DNA of 64,000 nucleotides from Clostridia bacterium. GTDB taxonomy: Bacteria > Bacillota > Clostridia > Oscillospirales > CAG-272. A model generated the notes under the pieces. The model ran no database searches. It saw only the letters and a list, made by a program, of their open reading frames with translations, and was not told the DNA's origin. The position numbers and the translations under genes were made by a program. The DNA is taken from NCBI GenBank assembly GCA_017621475.1, contig JAGATA010000029.1:1-64000 (forward strand), given 5' to 3'. This document shows, in pieces, positions 50,701-58,132 of this stretch (position 1 is its first letter; each line of letters opens with the position of its first letter).

Positions 50701-50779
50701 AGTAGTTGCTATCGCAGGTATCGCTATCGTCCTTGTTCTCACAACAAAGGGCGGCAAGAAAAAAGGCGTTAGAGTTTAA
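47705..50779 (+). CDS. Large surface protein with Cys-rich repeats and C-terminal membrane anchor
   Basis: A 1024-residue exported protein. The signal peptide (about 1-26, ALA) is followed by a His/Asp patch (HDHDH), a helical region (about 40-190), a Gly/Thr linker, a second helical region, a cohesin-like beta domain (about 355-470, starting MSVSVDGFDTATRQATITV), and about six Cys-rich repeats (about 480-820) of the type A-T-C-x-x-x-G-V...C-x2-C...H. A beta-rich stretch and a C-terminal membrane helix (about 990-1012) with a basic tail (KGGKKKGVRV) complete it. Such repeat proteins are common on gut Clostridia but uncharacterised. ATG 47705 follows GGAGGA; upstream frame is noncoding leader. 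Codon use suggests high expression. Confidence 0.82.
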   Translation: MKNKILSVFLAVMLLLACFAPAALAVEADKHDHDHSVELYADTTFEAAAGAYRNAVAALKTYVSSGSYTHTAASYAALKTADEARYALFEAAAQDNAGYSAFLAETFEGTTYTTYHNEKKSEFDSLSAKLIADYKEYVDILKAKDPQASTYATLYNTMKAGYDLLLAHEVASLPAEYAFSTVAVPGTSGGTTPGGSTTSEALKDIETATTLANLITAVNAAAAKINSLEMVDKMRVNEAQFVVNYLTSVASSTVLLSISETSLGASESVYNQYLGFSEFQKTLCANITDVDNSTFVSVCSLATQFYDLSGSVADSNITSIYTAFNSLTSPSKYCKPSFVEALTAAYQTFVTECNMSVSVDGFDTATRQATITVTLSAGYSVTSARVVLDISGIWFTSAWLGQVSAKNNNVTNINYNSGVLEIDLASFSGYTTAVTIVLNVPSDFTEKEINIAVTGTVNSLNSSSDVYGSAKVLCCSHRVAGALVYEQKTLRQPTCSQAGVVGYFCKLCGGRLTTADGAPADIPLLSSAHTPGEKVTAGVTNKPSTCTTAGIQYFECADCHAVITRGVTLPASHKVNVNTITWNATTNTWNANCTGCGVVFDATVAKATCTCEATYGKSFAKVIATKAATCGVRGYQVYQCQVCTVTWVESYGQVLENHTWGAWVTTTPATCTTEGVQTSTCSVCLQTKTQPIAMLEHDYQIQSYTPSTCLVQGDAVEKCSRCNDVKSYKLPLADHKYDGEAVVITPATCAATGVKEFTCTVCNTAKKTEVIAIDPNNHVELVTTTVTEATCLKEGLEVTTCKSCDYKLETVTEATGHNWQTVTSEDKLTEKKCLNCKSVWSQKETKKATILNITSAGHFTFSINNSDIAEKDVEFVVTDVELPEEYVDIFNDFYDEGKYDAKYYGAYAAELLVDGEKTSATEDMSLVINLGEDFKKKEFFVLAINADNTFDKIEAERDGATIVIAGEDYNDMADKTFVVMTSNEKAGSSPVVAIIICVAVVAIAGIAIVLVLTTKGGKKKGVRV

Positions 50780-50803
50780 TCTCTGAATTAAAAAACAAAA
50801 ATT

Positions 50804-50839
50804 GCTCGTGTGTTCAAACGAACACACGAGCTTTTTTTT
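50804..50839 (+). terminator. Intrinsic terminator
   Basis: Perfect 12-bp stem GCTCGTGTGTTC / GAACACACGAGC with an AAAC loop and TTTTTTTT. Confidence 0.9.
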
Positions 50840-50894
50840 ATAAAAATTTTGCTAAATAAAGCCATCGTAAAGGAGGACTTTATTTAGGCTGTAA

Positions 50895-51260
50895 TTATTT
50901 AGCTTTAATTATATCTGCCCCAAAGGGAAGGAACGCAAGCTGCATCATTTTAAAAGCCTGCAAACCGAACGGGATTCCTACTATGGTGATACAGCAAACA
51001 AGTCCTGAGCAAAGATAGCCGAGCGCCATTTCCCAACCGAAGAATATTGCCCAGAGAAGATTTGCTATCGGATGCTCCGAAAACTGAATGCGAATTTCTT
51101 TACCGAAAGGCGCAAATGTCAATTTAGCCATTTTGAAGCACTGCACGCCGAAGGGAATGCCAACTACCGTAATGCAGAGCAGAATGCCAAGCAGACCCCA
51201 GGTAAGACCCATAAAAAATCCACCTAAAATAAACCAAATGATATTTCCTATTAAACGCAT
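50895..51260 (-). CDS. YccF domain membrane protein
   Basis: A 121-residue inner-membrane protein with two tandem YccF repeats, each ending in V-G-I-P-F-G-x-Q-x-F-K-M (about 35-46 and 93-104), and about three or four membrane helices. The family is widespread but its function is unknown. ATG 51260 has an AGGAG site just upstream. It lies 27 bp downstream of the acyltransferase gene on the same strand and may be cotranscribed with it. Confidence 0.88.
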   Translation of the reverse strand: MRLIGNIIWFILGGFFMGLTWGLLGILLCITVVGIPFGVQCFKMAKLTFAPFGKEIRIQFSEHPIANLLWAIFFGWEMALGYLCSGLVCCITIVGIPFGLQAFKMMQLAFLPFGADIIKAK

Positions 51261-51287
51261 AATGTACTCCTTTGTTCGTTTTTGATG

Positions 51288-52568
51288 TTAGTGCGATTTT
51301 TTTCTTTCTATCTTGTGTATTTTGTAAAGCTCCTCTGCGGCAAGGCGCGTTTTTGCAACAAAATCGCCTTTTACTTTTGGGAAACAATAGTAAAGAATTT
51401 TTCCGCCGCCGATGGAGATCATATCCCCGATCTCATACCAATAGTAGTCGGAATTTACGCTGTAGGAGGAAAGAGTTTTTTGCTTATAATCGAGCTTTCC
51501 GTCACAGCCTGTAAGATGGAAGCCTTCTTCATTGTGAACGAGGCGTCCTTCACCGACATTATAGAGCTTTTTCGTATCGACAAGGACGTAAATGTCAACG
51601 GGCACATCAAGAGAGTATTCGCCGCGTTCAATCTCTTTTCGCACGCAGGCGCGCTGCCAAGCGAACCAATCTGGGATGTGGTTGAATTTCGTTTCCCCTT
51701 CGTGAGCTTCGAGGAAGCCGTACTCCGTAAGCTCCCAGGCTTTGCCGCAATGTTTGCAGGAAAGTGTTGTGCCTTTGCCCTCCATCTCACCTTCGGTAAG
51801 ACATTCGGGGCATTTATAGAGCACGCGGTTGAGGTAGTCTGCACGGAATTTTTCCGTTATTTTCGTTTTCGTTTCCTGCTGATGGCGGAAATTATCGAAC
51901 GAGAATTTTTCCGCGATGATGGCGTTCAGCTCTTCGTTCGAGCTTTCTGCTATCTGTTCCGGGGAAAGAACATATTCTACATCTGCGCTGACCCTCACCT
52001 TGCGAAGTTGGAGGTTATTGTAAAGAGGGTCACGGGCAAACGCACCGTATGTGCGGATAACGACAAGCGGAACTTTAAGCATTTTAAGGCATTCCGCAAG
52101 TGAATCGGGAAGCGCGGTTGAAGTACCATCGAAAGTATATCCCGCTTCGGGGTACATAAGCACGGAGCTTTTGAGCGTTTTTACCGCATACATCATATCG
52201 CGCACGAGAGCTATATCCGTTACGAATTTTTGCGTGGGTATGCAGCCGAGATTTCGCATAAGCCACGCTTTGCCGACAAAGCCGTCCGACGTGCACACGA
52301 TATTGAAGGGGCGGGGATAAAGCACGGATGAAGCTATTTTAAGGTCTATAAAGCTGGAGTGATTCATAAGAATGAGACAAGGCTCTTTTTGGGAAAGCTT
52401 CTCCATACCGATTTTGCGGTATTTAAAACGAGTTGCCAAAAGATCCGGTGTTGAAACGATCTTGAGCAGGATGCGGAAAAGAATATTCGGCTTCTTGGGT
52501 TTGGGGCGCGGCTTTTTCGGAAGCTCCAGAACTTTTTCGTAATCGAGTTTAGCTGTTTTAATTTTCAT
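51288..52568 (-). CDS. PlsC-like acyltransferase with C-terminal zinc-ribbon extension
   Basis: A 426-residue protein. The first 230 residues match 1-acylglycerol-3-phosphate acyltransferases, which add the second fatty acid to phosphatidic acid: catalytic H70-x4-D75 in NHSSFID, and MYPEAGYTFDG in place of the usual EGTRS block. The remaining part is unusual. It has a zinc-ribbon-like C-x2-C...C-x2-C segment (near 270-293) and a beta-rich tail, making it nearly twice the usual family length. The N-terminus is basic and proline-rich (KKPRPKPKKP). The start is set by GGAGG upstream. Confidence 0.8.
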   Translation of the reverse strand: MKIKTAKLDYEKVLELPKKPRPKPKKPNILFRILLKIVSTPDLLATRFKYRKIGMEKLSQKEPCLILMNHSSFIDLKIASSVLYPRPFNIVCTSDGFVGKAWLMRNLGCIPTQKFVTDIALVRDMMYAVKTLKSSVLMYPEAGYTFDGTSTALPDSLAECLKMLKVPLVVIRTYGAFARDPLYNNLQLRKVRVSADVEYVLSPEQIAESSNEELNAIIAEKFSFDNFRHQQETKTKITEKFRADYLNRVLYKCPECLTEGEMEGKGTTLSCKHCGKAWELTEYGFLEAHEGETKFNHIPDWFAWQRACVRKEIERGEYSLDVPVDIYVLVDTKKLYNVGEGRLVHNEEGFHLTGCDGKLDYKQKTLSSYSVNSDYYWYEIGDMISIGGGKILYYCFPKVKGDFVAKTRLAAEELYKIHKIERKKSH

Positions 52569-52602
52569 TTATTCCTCCCGTAATTGAATCATAGTGAGTA
52601 AA

Positions 52603-53217
52603 TTATTTAATAATAGAGTTTGCGGGGGCGTGCGCACAATTCTCGTGCGCATAGGAAAAATTCTTGCCTGTGCAGGGGTAGAGTGAAATAAGCTCGGAAA
52701 GAGAAGCGCTTTTTAGGGAGCAGAGCTTTTTTGTAACATTCATAGCGGCAAAAGCGTCTTCGTCGCTTCTGTGGAGCAATATCTCATCATTTATTTCCAA
52801 AAGATCATATGCTCTTTCAATACCTATCTGGTTTTTGCTTTCAAAAACTTTATCGATAAGAGTTTGGACGTCCATATAGCTAAACTCAAAAGAGGGAAGA
52901 TCATATCGTTTGCATTCGCTGTTCAGGTATTTAAGATCGTTTGAGATGCTGAAACCGCAAACAAGTGTATCTTCATCTTCCAAAAGAGCTTTTATTTTAT
53001 CATAATGAAAATCGAAGGTCGGTTCTTTAGCGAGCTGCGATTTAGTATAGGATAGTAGCTTTTTTACAACATACCAATCGTACTTGGAATTCGGGTTCAT
53101 AAGAATATCTTCCCGCGCGATGAGGTCAAAATTTTCGTCTGTAAGAACATAGCCGAATGTTGCAATAGTGGAAAGCTTCGGGCAGGCTCCCTCTATATCA
53201 AAAAATAAGTATTTCAT
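52603..53217 (-). CDS. DEDD-family 3'-5' exonuclease
   Basis: A 204-residue RNase T/DnaQ-like exonuclease domain. The first acidic pair is in FFDIEGACP (D6, E8); the second acidic block is VCGFSISNDLKYL; the third is HRSDEDAFAAM, with His-x4-Asp giving the DEDDh arrangement. It could trim RNA or single-stranded DNA. ATG 53217 follows GAAAGGG; an upstream ATG at 53256 lacks a ribosome site. It is followed on the same strand by the acyltransferase gene 34 bp later. Confidence 0.8.
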   Translation of the reverse strand: MKYLFFDIEGACPKLSTIATFGYVLTDENFDLIAREDILMNPNSKYDWYVVKKLLSYTKSQLAKEPTFDFHYDKIKALLEDEDTLVCGFSISNDLKYLNSECKRYDLPSFEFSYMDVQTLIDKVFESKNQIGIERAYDLLEINDEILLHRSDEDAFAAMNVTKKLCSLKSASLSELISLYPCTGKNFSYAHENCAHAPANSIIK

Positions 53218-53334
53218 ACGGTCCCTTTCTGCAGAGTGATAGATATATTTTACCATATTTTTTGATTATTGTAAACTAAAAATATCACTTTCCACGATAA
53301 AAACACAATTATCTGCGAGAAATTAAATATATTA

Positions 53335-53363
53335 TTGCATTTAATGAGATTTTGGTATATAAT
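53335..53363 (+). promoter_or_regulatory. Promoter for uxaC
   Basis: TTGCAT (53335-53340), 17-bp spacer, TATAAT (53358-53363). Confidence 0.7.
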
Positions 53364-53429
53364 TTATATTAAAAGATTAAATAAAATCGAATAATGCCGC
53401 CACGCGCGGCAAAAACAGGAGAACGTAAA

Positions 53430-54875
53430 ATGAAAAACTTTATGGACCACGATTTTTTGCTTGACACAGAGCTTGCCCAGCTTCTTTACCACAACTATGC
53501 TGCGGCTATGCCCATCATCGACTATCATTGCCATATGAGCCCCAAAGATATCGCAGAGGACAAGAAGTTTGAAAATATTACGCAGGTCTGGCTTGCGGCG
53601 GACCATTATAAATGGCGTGCTATGCGTTCCTGCGGCGTTTCTGAGCGCCTTATTACGGGAGACGCGGATGATTTTGCGAAGTTTGAAGCTTTTGTCGGCT
53701 GTATGCCCAGCCTTATCGGACACCCCGTTTATCATTGGTCCCACCTCGAACTTAAACGTTATTTCGGATATGACGGCGTTATCTGCCCCGAAAACTGCGA
53801 AGAAATTTGGGAAGTTACAAAGAAGGTGCTTGAAGATGGACTTTCCACACGTAAGATCATAGAGCAGTCCGGAGTAAAGCTTCTATGCACGACCGATGAC
53901 CCTGCGGATTCACTTGAATACCACGTTGCCCTTCGCGATGACACAAGCTTTGCCCCCGTTGTCCTTCCCGCATTCCGCCCCGATAAGAGTCTTAACGTTG
54001 ATGCAAAAGGCTTTGCGGAATATATAGAGCTTCTTTCCTCCGTTGTAGGTCAGAAGATAGATTCTTTTGATAAGCTCTGCGAAGCACTTGCAAGCAGAAT
54101 AGAATACTTTGCGCTCCTCGGCTGCAGGACTTCCGACCACAGCTTTGACAACGAAGTTGTGTTTGACGCAAGTCTTTCCGCGCAGGAAGTTAAAAAGGTT
54201 GCGAACGCTACGTTCAAACGCGCCCTTTCCGGAGATCCCATACCTGCGGAAGCTGCTTGTGCGTACAAGAATGCTCTTATCCGTTTCCTCGGCAAGGAAT
54301 ACGTAAAACACGGATTCGTTATGCAGATCCATTTCGGTGCTATGAGAAACACAAACAGCGTTATGTTTGCAAAACTCGGCCCCGACCGCGGTTACGACAC
54401 TATCAGCGGAAAGAGCAGCACTATGGCACTTGCGGCTATGCTTGATACGCTCAATTCCGAAGGCGCTCTTCCCAGAACGGTGCTTTATTCCCTTAATCCC
54501 GGCGATAACGAGCAGATAGCAGACCTTGCCGGCTGCTTCCAGTATGCAAGCGAGGAAAGCGAAGGGCTTATGGGGCTTCCCAACGTTGTTCAGGGTGCGG
54601 CTTGGTGGTTCAACGACCATTTGAGTGGTATGAAGGATCACTTCCAGGCTTATGCCAATGCTGCGGCTTTCGGCAAGTTCCTTGGAATGCTCACAGACTC
54701 CAGAAGCGCGCTTTCTTATACAAGACACGAATATTTCCGCCGCGCGCTGTGCTCTTTCGTGGCTGGCTTTGTTGAAAGAGGCGAATATCCCCTCGATATA
54801 GAAGCACTTGCACAGATGATCTGCGACATTTGCTATAACAATACAAAAGATTTTTTCGGTTTCAAACTTGTTTAA
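53430..54875 (+). CDS. uxaC: Glucuronate isomerase (uronate isomerase)
   Basis: A 481-residue amidohydrolase-superfamily enzyme that converts D-glucuronate to fructuronate, or D-galacturonate to tagaturonate, at the start of hexuronate breakdown. Typical signatures are D-Y-H-C-H-M near residue 31-36 (metal ligands), TTDDPADSLEYH, MQIHFGAMRNTNS, and YSLNPGDN. ATG 53430 is chosen for its AGGAGA site. Other hexuronate genes (uxuA, kdgK, transporters) are not adjacent, so the pathway must be scattered. The next gene starts 48 bp downstream. Confidence 0.95.
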   Translation: MKNFMDHDFLLDTELAQLLYHNYAAAMPIIDYHCHMSPKDIAEDKKFENITQVWLAADHYKWRAMRSCGVSERLITGDADDFAKFEAFVGCMPSLIGHPVYHWSHLELKRYFGYDGVICPENCEEIWEVTKKVLEDGLSTRKIIEQSGVKLLCTTDDPADSLEYHVALRDDTSFAPVVLPAFRPDKSLNVDAKGFAEYIELLSSVVGQKIDSFDKLCEALASRIEYFALLGCRTSDHSFDNEVVFDASLSAQEVKKVANATFKRALSGDPIPAEAACAYKNALIRFLGKEYVKHGFVMQIHFGAMRNTNSVMFAKLGPDRGYDTISGKSSTMALAAMLDTLNSEGALPRTVLYSLNPGDNEQIADLAGCFQYASEESEGLMGLPNVVQGAAWWFNDHLSGMKDHFQAYANAAAFGKFLGMLTDSRSALSYTRHEYFRRALCSFVAGFVERGEYPLDIEALAQMICDICYNNTKDFFGFKLV

Positions 54876-54923
54876 ACCGCTAATAAATAAATTTATCGTT
54901 AATCCCAAAGGAGTTCTTTAAAA

Positions 54924-55796
54924 ATGGCAGAAGAAAAAAATTACGAACAGGAAGTGGAATGCACACACGATTGCTCCACTTGCTCCGCTAATTGTGGCAG
55001 TAAACCCAAGAAACCCACTTTCACACCTATAAACCAGTACAGCAAGGTTGATAAACTTATCGGTATTGTCAGCGGCAAGGGCGGCGTTGGTAAATCCCTT
55101 GTAACTTGCCTTTCCGCAGTAGAGCTCAACCGCCGCGGTCTTAAAACAGCGGTGCTCGACGCAGATATTACAGGTCCCTCCGTTCCCAAGGCTTTCGGTC
55201 TTCACGGTCTTTGCGAACAGGCACCCTTAGGCGGTCTTATGCCCAGAAAGACAAAAACAGGCATCGACATTATGAGTATCAACCTTCTTATGGAAGATGA
55301 AACATCCCCCGTTGTATGGCGCGGTCCCGTTATTTCCGGTACCGTACAGCAGTTCTGGACAGATGTTGTTTGGGGCGACGTTGACTGTATGCTCATCGAC
55401 TGTCCTCCCGGAACGGGCGACGTTCCGCTTACAATATTCCAGTCCTTGCCCCTTGACGGTATCATCATCGTAACAAGCCCCCAGGACCTTGTTTCCATGA
55501 TCGTTGCAAAAGCCGTTAATATGGCAAAACTTATGAACATTCCGATCGTTGGTATCGTTGAAAATATGAGCTACGTTAAATGCCCCGATTGCGGCAAGGA
55601 GATCAAGCTCTTCGGTGAAAGCAATATCGATGCTATCGCGGCTGAATACGATATTCCCGTTATTGCAAAACTTCCCATCGATCCCGCTGTTGCACGCCTT
55701 TGCGACACAGGTACGATTGAGCTTTGCGAAAATGACACGGCAAAATCCATTGCCGATGCTATAGAAGCACAGCCTATGCGTGCAGAACTTGCGTAA
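54924..55796 (+). CDS. Mrp/NBP35-family iron-sulfur cluster carrier ATPase
   Basis: A 290-residue P-loop ATPase (ApbC/Mrp type) that assembles or transfers Fe-S clusters. The deviant Walker A is SGKGGVGKS (about 50-58), and the C-terminal cluster-binding C-x2-C is in VKCPDCG (about 221-224). The N-terminal tail has several further cysteines (C-T-H-D-C-S-T-C-S-A-N-C), the feature of NBP35-like proteins that hold a second cluster. The ribosome site is AAAGGAG. The next gene starts at the base after its stop. Confidence 0.92.
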   Translation: MAEEKNYEQEVECTHDCSTCSANCGSKPKKPTFTPINQYSKVDKLIGIVSGKGGVGKSLVTCLSAVELNRRGLKTAVLDADITGPSVPKAFGLHGLCEQAPLGGLMPRKTKTGIDIMSINLLMEDETSPVVWRGPVISGTVQQFWTDVVWGDVDCMLIDCPPGTGDVPLTIFQSLPLDGIIIVTSPQDLVSMIVAKAVNMAKLMNIPIVGIVENMSYVKCPDCGKEIKLFGESNIDAIAAEYDIPVIAKLPIDPAVARLCDTGTIELCENDTAKSIADAIEAQPMRAELA

Positions 55797-56234
55797 ATGG
55801 GAACAAAGACAAAAGTTCTCTTTGTCTGCTCTATGAATACTTGCCGTAGCCCTATGGCTGCGGCAATCCTTTCGGAATTCGGCGGGGACAGATACTCTGC
55901 ATCCAGCGCGGGTACGTTTGTTTTTTCCTCTTCCCCTATATGCCGCGATGCGGCGTTCACGCTGGAAAGCGTGGGGATTGCGAAATATAACTACATTCCT
56001 CACCGTTCCCGTCCCGTGACGGATAAGCTGATGCGGGAGAATGATATTATCGTTGCTATGACGGCAGGGCACCGCGACGTGCTTTGCCGTCTTTACCCCG
56101 AATACGAGGGTAAGATACGCGTTTTCTGTGAAGATGTTGGCGATTTTGCACGCGGCGACATTGTTAAATATCAGCTTGCTTACGTTAAACTTAAAAAGGG
56201 CATTTTTGAAATGTTTTCTCTTGGAGCAGAATAA
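55797..56234 (+). CDS. Low-molecular-weight phosphatase, YwlE-like (possible protein-arginine phosphatase)
   Basis: A 145-residue LMW protein phosphatase. The P-loop C11-x5-R17 reads CSMNTCRSPM. Thr at the fifth loop position matches B. subtilis YwlE, where that Thr gives specificity for phosphoarginine; tyrosine phosphatases usually have Ile or Leu there. The usual D-P acid loop is altered (DVGDFARGD), so the general acid is uncertain. The ATG directly abuts the Mrp stop, and its own stop overlaps the rimI start by one base, so the three genes are translationally coupled. No McsB kinase gene is in the window. Confidence 0.78.
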   Translation: MGTKTKVLFVCSMNTCRSPMAAAILSEFGGDRYSASSAGTFVFSSSPICRDAAFTLESVGIAKYNYIPHRSRPVTDKLMRENDIIVAMTAGHRDVLCRLYPEYEGKIRVFCEDVGDFARGDIVKYQLAYVKLKKGIFEMFSLGAE

Positions 56235-56710
56235 TGAGTATGGATTTTTATGAGTTTTTGGGGCTTGAAGAACCAAAAATTAAAATAAAGAAAATAGATG
56301 AAGACAGCGCGTATATGGCGTCTCTTCTTGAAAAGATGTGTTTTGTCCATCCTTGGAGCGAAGAAGCCATACTTGAAGAAGCGGAGCGAGGATATTTTAT
56401 TGCCGCCTATTTTGACGGCGTTTTCGCGGGCTATGCCGGAATGACGGAGGTGCTTGACGAATGCGGCATCTGTAACATAGCCGTTATGCCCGAATGCCGC
56501 AGACACGGCGTTGGAGAAGTGCTCGTAGCAGACCTTATACGCCGTGCAAAGGAAAAGAACGCATTTGTTATTATGCTGGAGGTGCGAAGATCCAACGTAC
56601 CTGCCATCAAGCTTTATGAAAAGATGGGCTTTGAGCTTGTCGGCGAGCGCAAAAACTTCTACGATATGCCCAAAGAAGATGCTTTGCTCTATAATCTTTA
56701 TCTGAGTTAA
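56234..56710 (+). CDS. rimI: Ribosomal-protein S18-alanine N-acetyltransferase
   Basis: A 158-residue GNAT enzyme. RimI acetylates the N-terminus of ribosomal protein S18. Family marks are H-P-W-S-E near residue 38, the strand ICNIAVMPECRRHGVGEVL (acetyl-CoA loop R/Q-x2-G-x-G), VRRSNVPAIKLYEKMGF, and ERKNFYDMPKEDALLY, the RimI C-terminal signature. It is immediately upstream of tsaD, the usual Firmicutes order, although the tsaB gene that normally precedes it is missing here. The ATG overlaps the preceding stop (TAATG). Confidence 0.9.
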   Translation: MSMDFYEFLGLEEPKIKIKKIDEDSAYMASLLEKMCFVHPWSEEAILEEAERGYFIAAYFDGVFAGYAGMTEVLDECGICNIAVMPECRRHGVGEVLVADLIRRAKEKNAFVIMLEVRRSNVPAIKLYEKMGFELVGERKNFYDMPKEDALLYNLYLS

Positions 56711-56758
56711 AAATCTCAGAAACATATCAAAATAAATCACAGAAAAAGGGGTTTTGAA

Positions 56759-57775
56759 ATGCAGATCCTTAGCTTTGAAAGTTCTTGCGATGAAACCTCC
56801 TGCGCCGTTGTCGAATACACGGACGGAGTTTTCAATGTAAAATCAAATATAGTTGCTTCGCAGATAGATATACATGCGCGCTTCGGCGGCGTTGTGCCGG
56901 AGATAGCAAGCCGCGCACATTGCGAGGTAATCTCTAAAATCACATATGAGGCCCTTGAAGAGGCGAAAGCGGATCTTGATAAGGATATAGATGCTATTGC
57001 CGTAACGAGCTCTCCGGGGCTTATAGGCGCTCTTCTTGTGGGTGTTAATTTTGCAAAATCCCTTGCGTATTCCCACGGTATCCCACTTGTTGCCGTAAAT
57101 CATATGAAGGGGCATATTGCGGCAAACTACATCTCCCATCCAGAGCTTAAGCCGCCTTTTCTTACTCTTATCGCTTCGGGCGGTCACACATCATTTGTTA
57201 TAGTTCACGATTATACCAAAACAGAAACTGTCGGCAGCACGCGCGATGATGCTATGGGAGAAGCATTTGATAAAGTAGCTCGTGTCATGGGTATGCCTTA
57301 TCCGGGCGGTGCGGCTCTTGACAAACTTGCGTATGAGGGTAATCCTACACTCAAATTCCCATCATCCGCCATTACGGGAGATACGCTCGATATGTCTTTC
57401 TCCGGAATAAAGACGGCGGTACTCAATTACATCAATTCCAAAGAGCAGAAGGGTGAAGAGATACCTAAGGCGGACGTTGCGGCAAGCTTTGTGGAAAGTG
57501 CAGTTTCGGGTGTTATAGCAAAGCTTTCTCTAACGCTTGACTCTTATCCCGAAATTAAGTCGCTCGCGCTTGCGGGTGGTGTTGCTGCAAACAGCCATCT
57601 TCGTTCTGCGGTTACAAAGCTTGCGGGTGAAAGAGGAATAAATCTCTATCTTCCCGAACTTAAATATTGCGGCGACAATGGCGCGATGATCGCCGTTGCG
57701 GGAATTTTTGAATATCTTGAGGGGAAGCGCGCGGATGTTTTCCTCAATGCTTGCGCTGCTGACGAAGAAGAATGA
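56759..57775 (+). CDS. tsaD: tRNA N6-adenosine threonylcarbamoyltransferase TsaD
   Basis: A 338-residue TsaD (Gcp/YgjD), the catalytic subunit that transfers threonylcarbamoyl to A37 of ANN-decoding tRNAs. Markers are the opening SFESSCDETS, GGVVPEIASRAH, metal ligands H115 and H119 in HMKGH, the nucleotide site SGGHTSFV, and the late D-N-G-A-M-I motif. Partners TsaB and TsaE are not in this window. It ends the rimI-tsaD run. The following 357 bp are noncoding with DnaA boxes. Confidence 0.96.
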   Translation: MQILSFESSCDETSCAVVEYTDGVFNVKSNIVASQIDIHARFGGVVPEIASRAHCEVISKITYEALEEAKADLDKDIDAIAVTSSPGLIGALLVGVNFAKSLAYSHGIPLVAVNHMKGHIAANYISHPELKPPFLTLIASGGHTSFVIVHDYTKTETVGSTRDDAMGEAFDKVARVMGMPYPGGAALDKLAYEGNPTLKFPSSAITGDTLDMSFSGIKTAVLNYINSKEQKGEEIPKADVAASFVESAVSGVIAKLSLTLDSYPEIKSLALAGGVAANSHLRSAVTKLAGERGINLYLPELKYCGDNGAMIAVAGIFEYLEGKRADVFLNACAADEEE

Positions 57776-57934
57776 AATAAGAAAAAAAGTGATTTTTGCC
57801 GTAATAAGGGCAAAAATAAAAATGCTTTTTGTGTTTTTTTGCCAAAGGCTGTTTTCGACCCAAACTGCCGTTTTTTGTAAAAAAATCGGAATTTGGCGAT
57901 AAAGTAAATAAAAAGTCGACTTTCTTCCGAAAAC

Positions 57935-58050
57935 GGTGGAAAAAGCGGAAAATGCTGATAAAAAGCCGCTTTTTTCTTGTTTTAATGTGGAAAACCCTGT
58001 TGAAAATGTGGATAAAATCGACGTTTTCGGTCGGAAAACTTTGTGGAAAA
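57935..58050 (+). promoter_or_regulatory. Cluster of DnaA-box-like sites upstream of dnaD-dnaC
   Basis: A perfect DnaA box TGTGGATAA (58007-58015) is flanked by two one-mismatch boxes TGTGGAAAA (57986-57994, 58042-58050) and looser ones (57935-57943, 57998-58006), all in one orientation. An AT-rich stretch follows (58091-58120). The 57776-58132 gap holds no gene. This is either DnaA control of dnaD-dnaC or a secondary DnaA-binding cluster. Confidence 0.6.
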
Positions 58051-58132
58051 CAGTGAAAAACGCCAAACCTATCCGAAAGGGACAGATTTTTCTGTTCTAA
58101 TTTAATTTTAATTTTTGAAAATACGGTGCAAA

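Noticed and set aside
57935-58120. Chromosomal replication origin (oriC)
   Set aside because: DnaA boxes and AT-rich DNA are present, but dnaA, dnaN, recF, gyrB, rpmH and parAB are not nearby. I report a DnaA-box cluster only.
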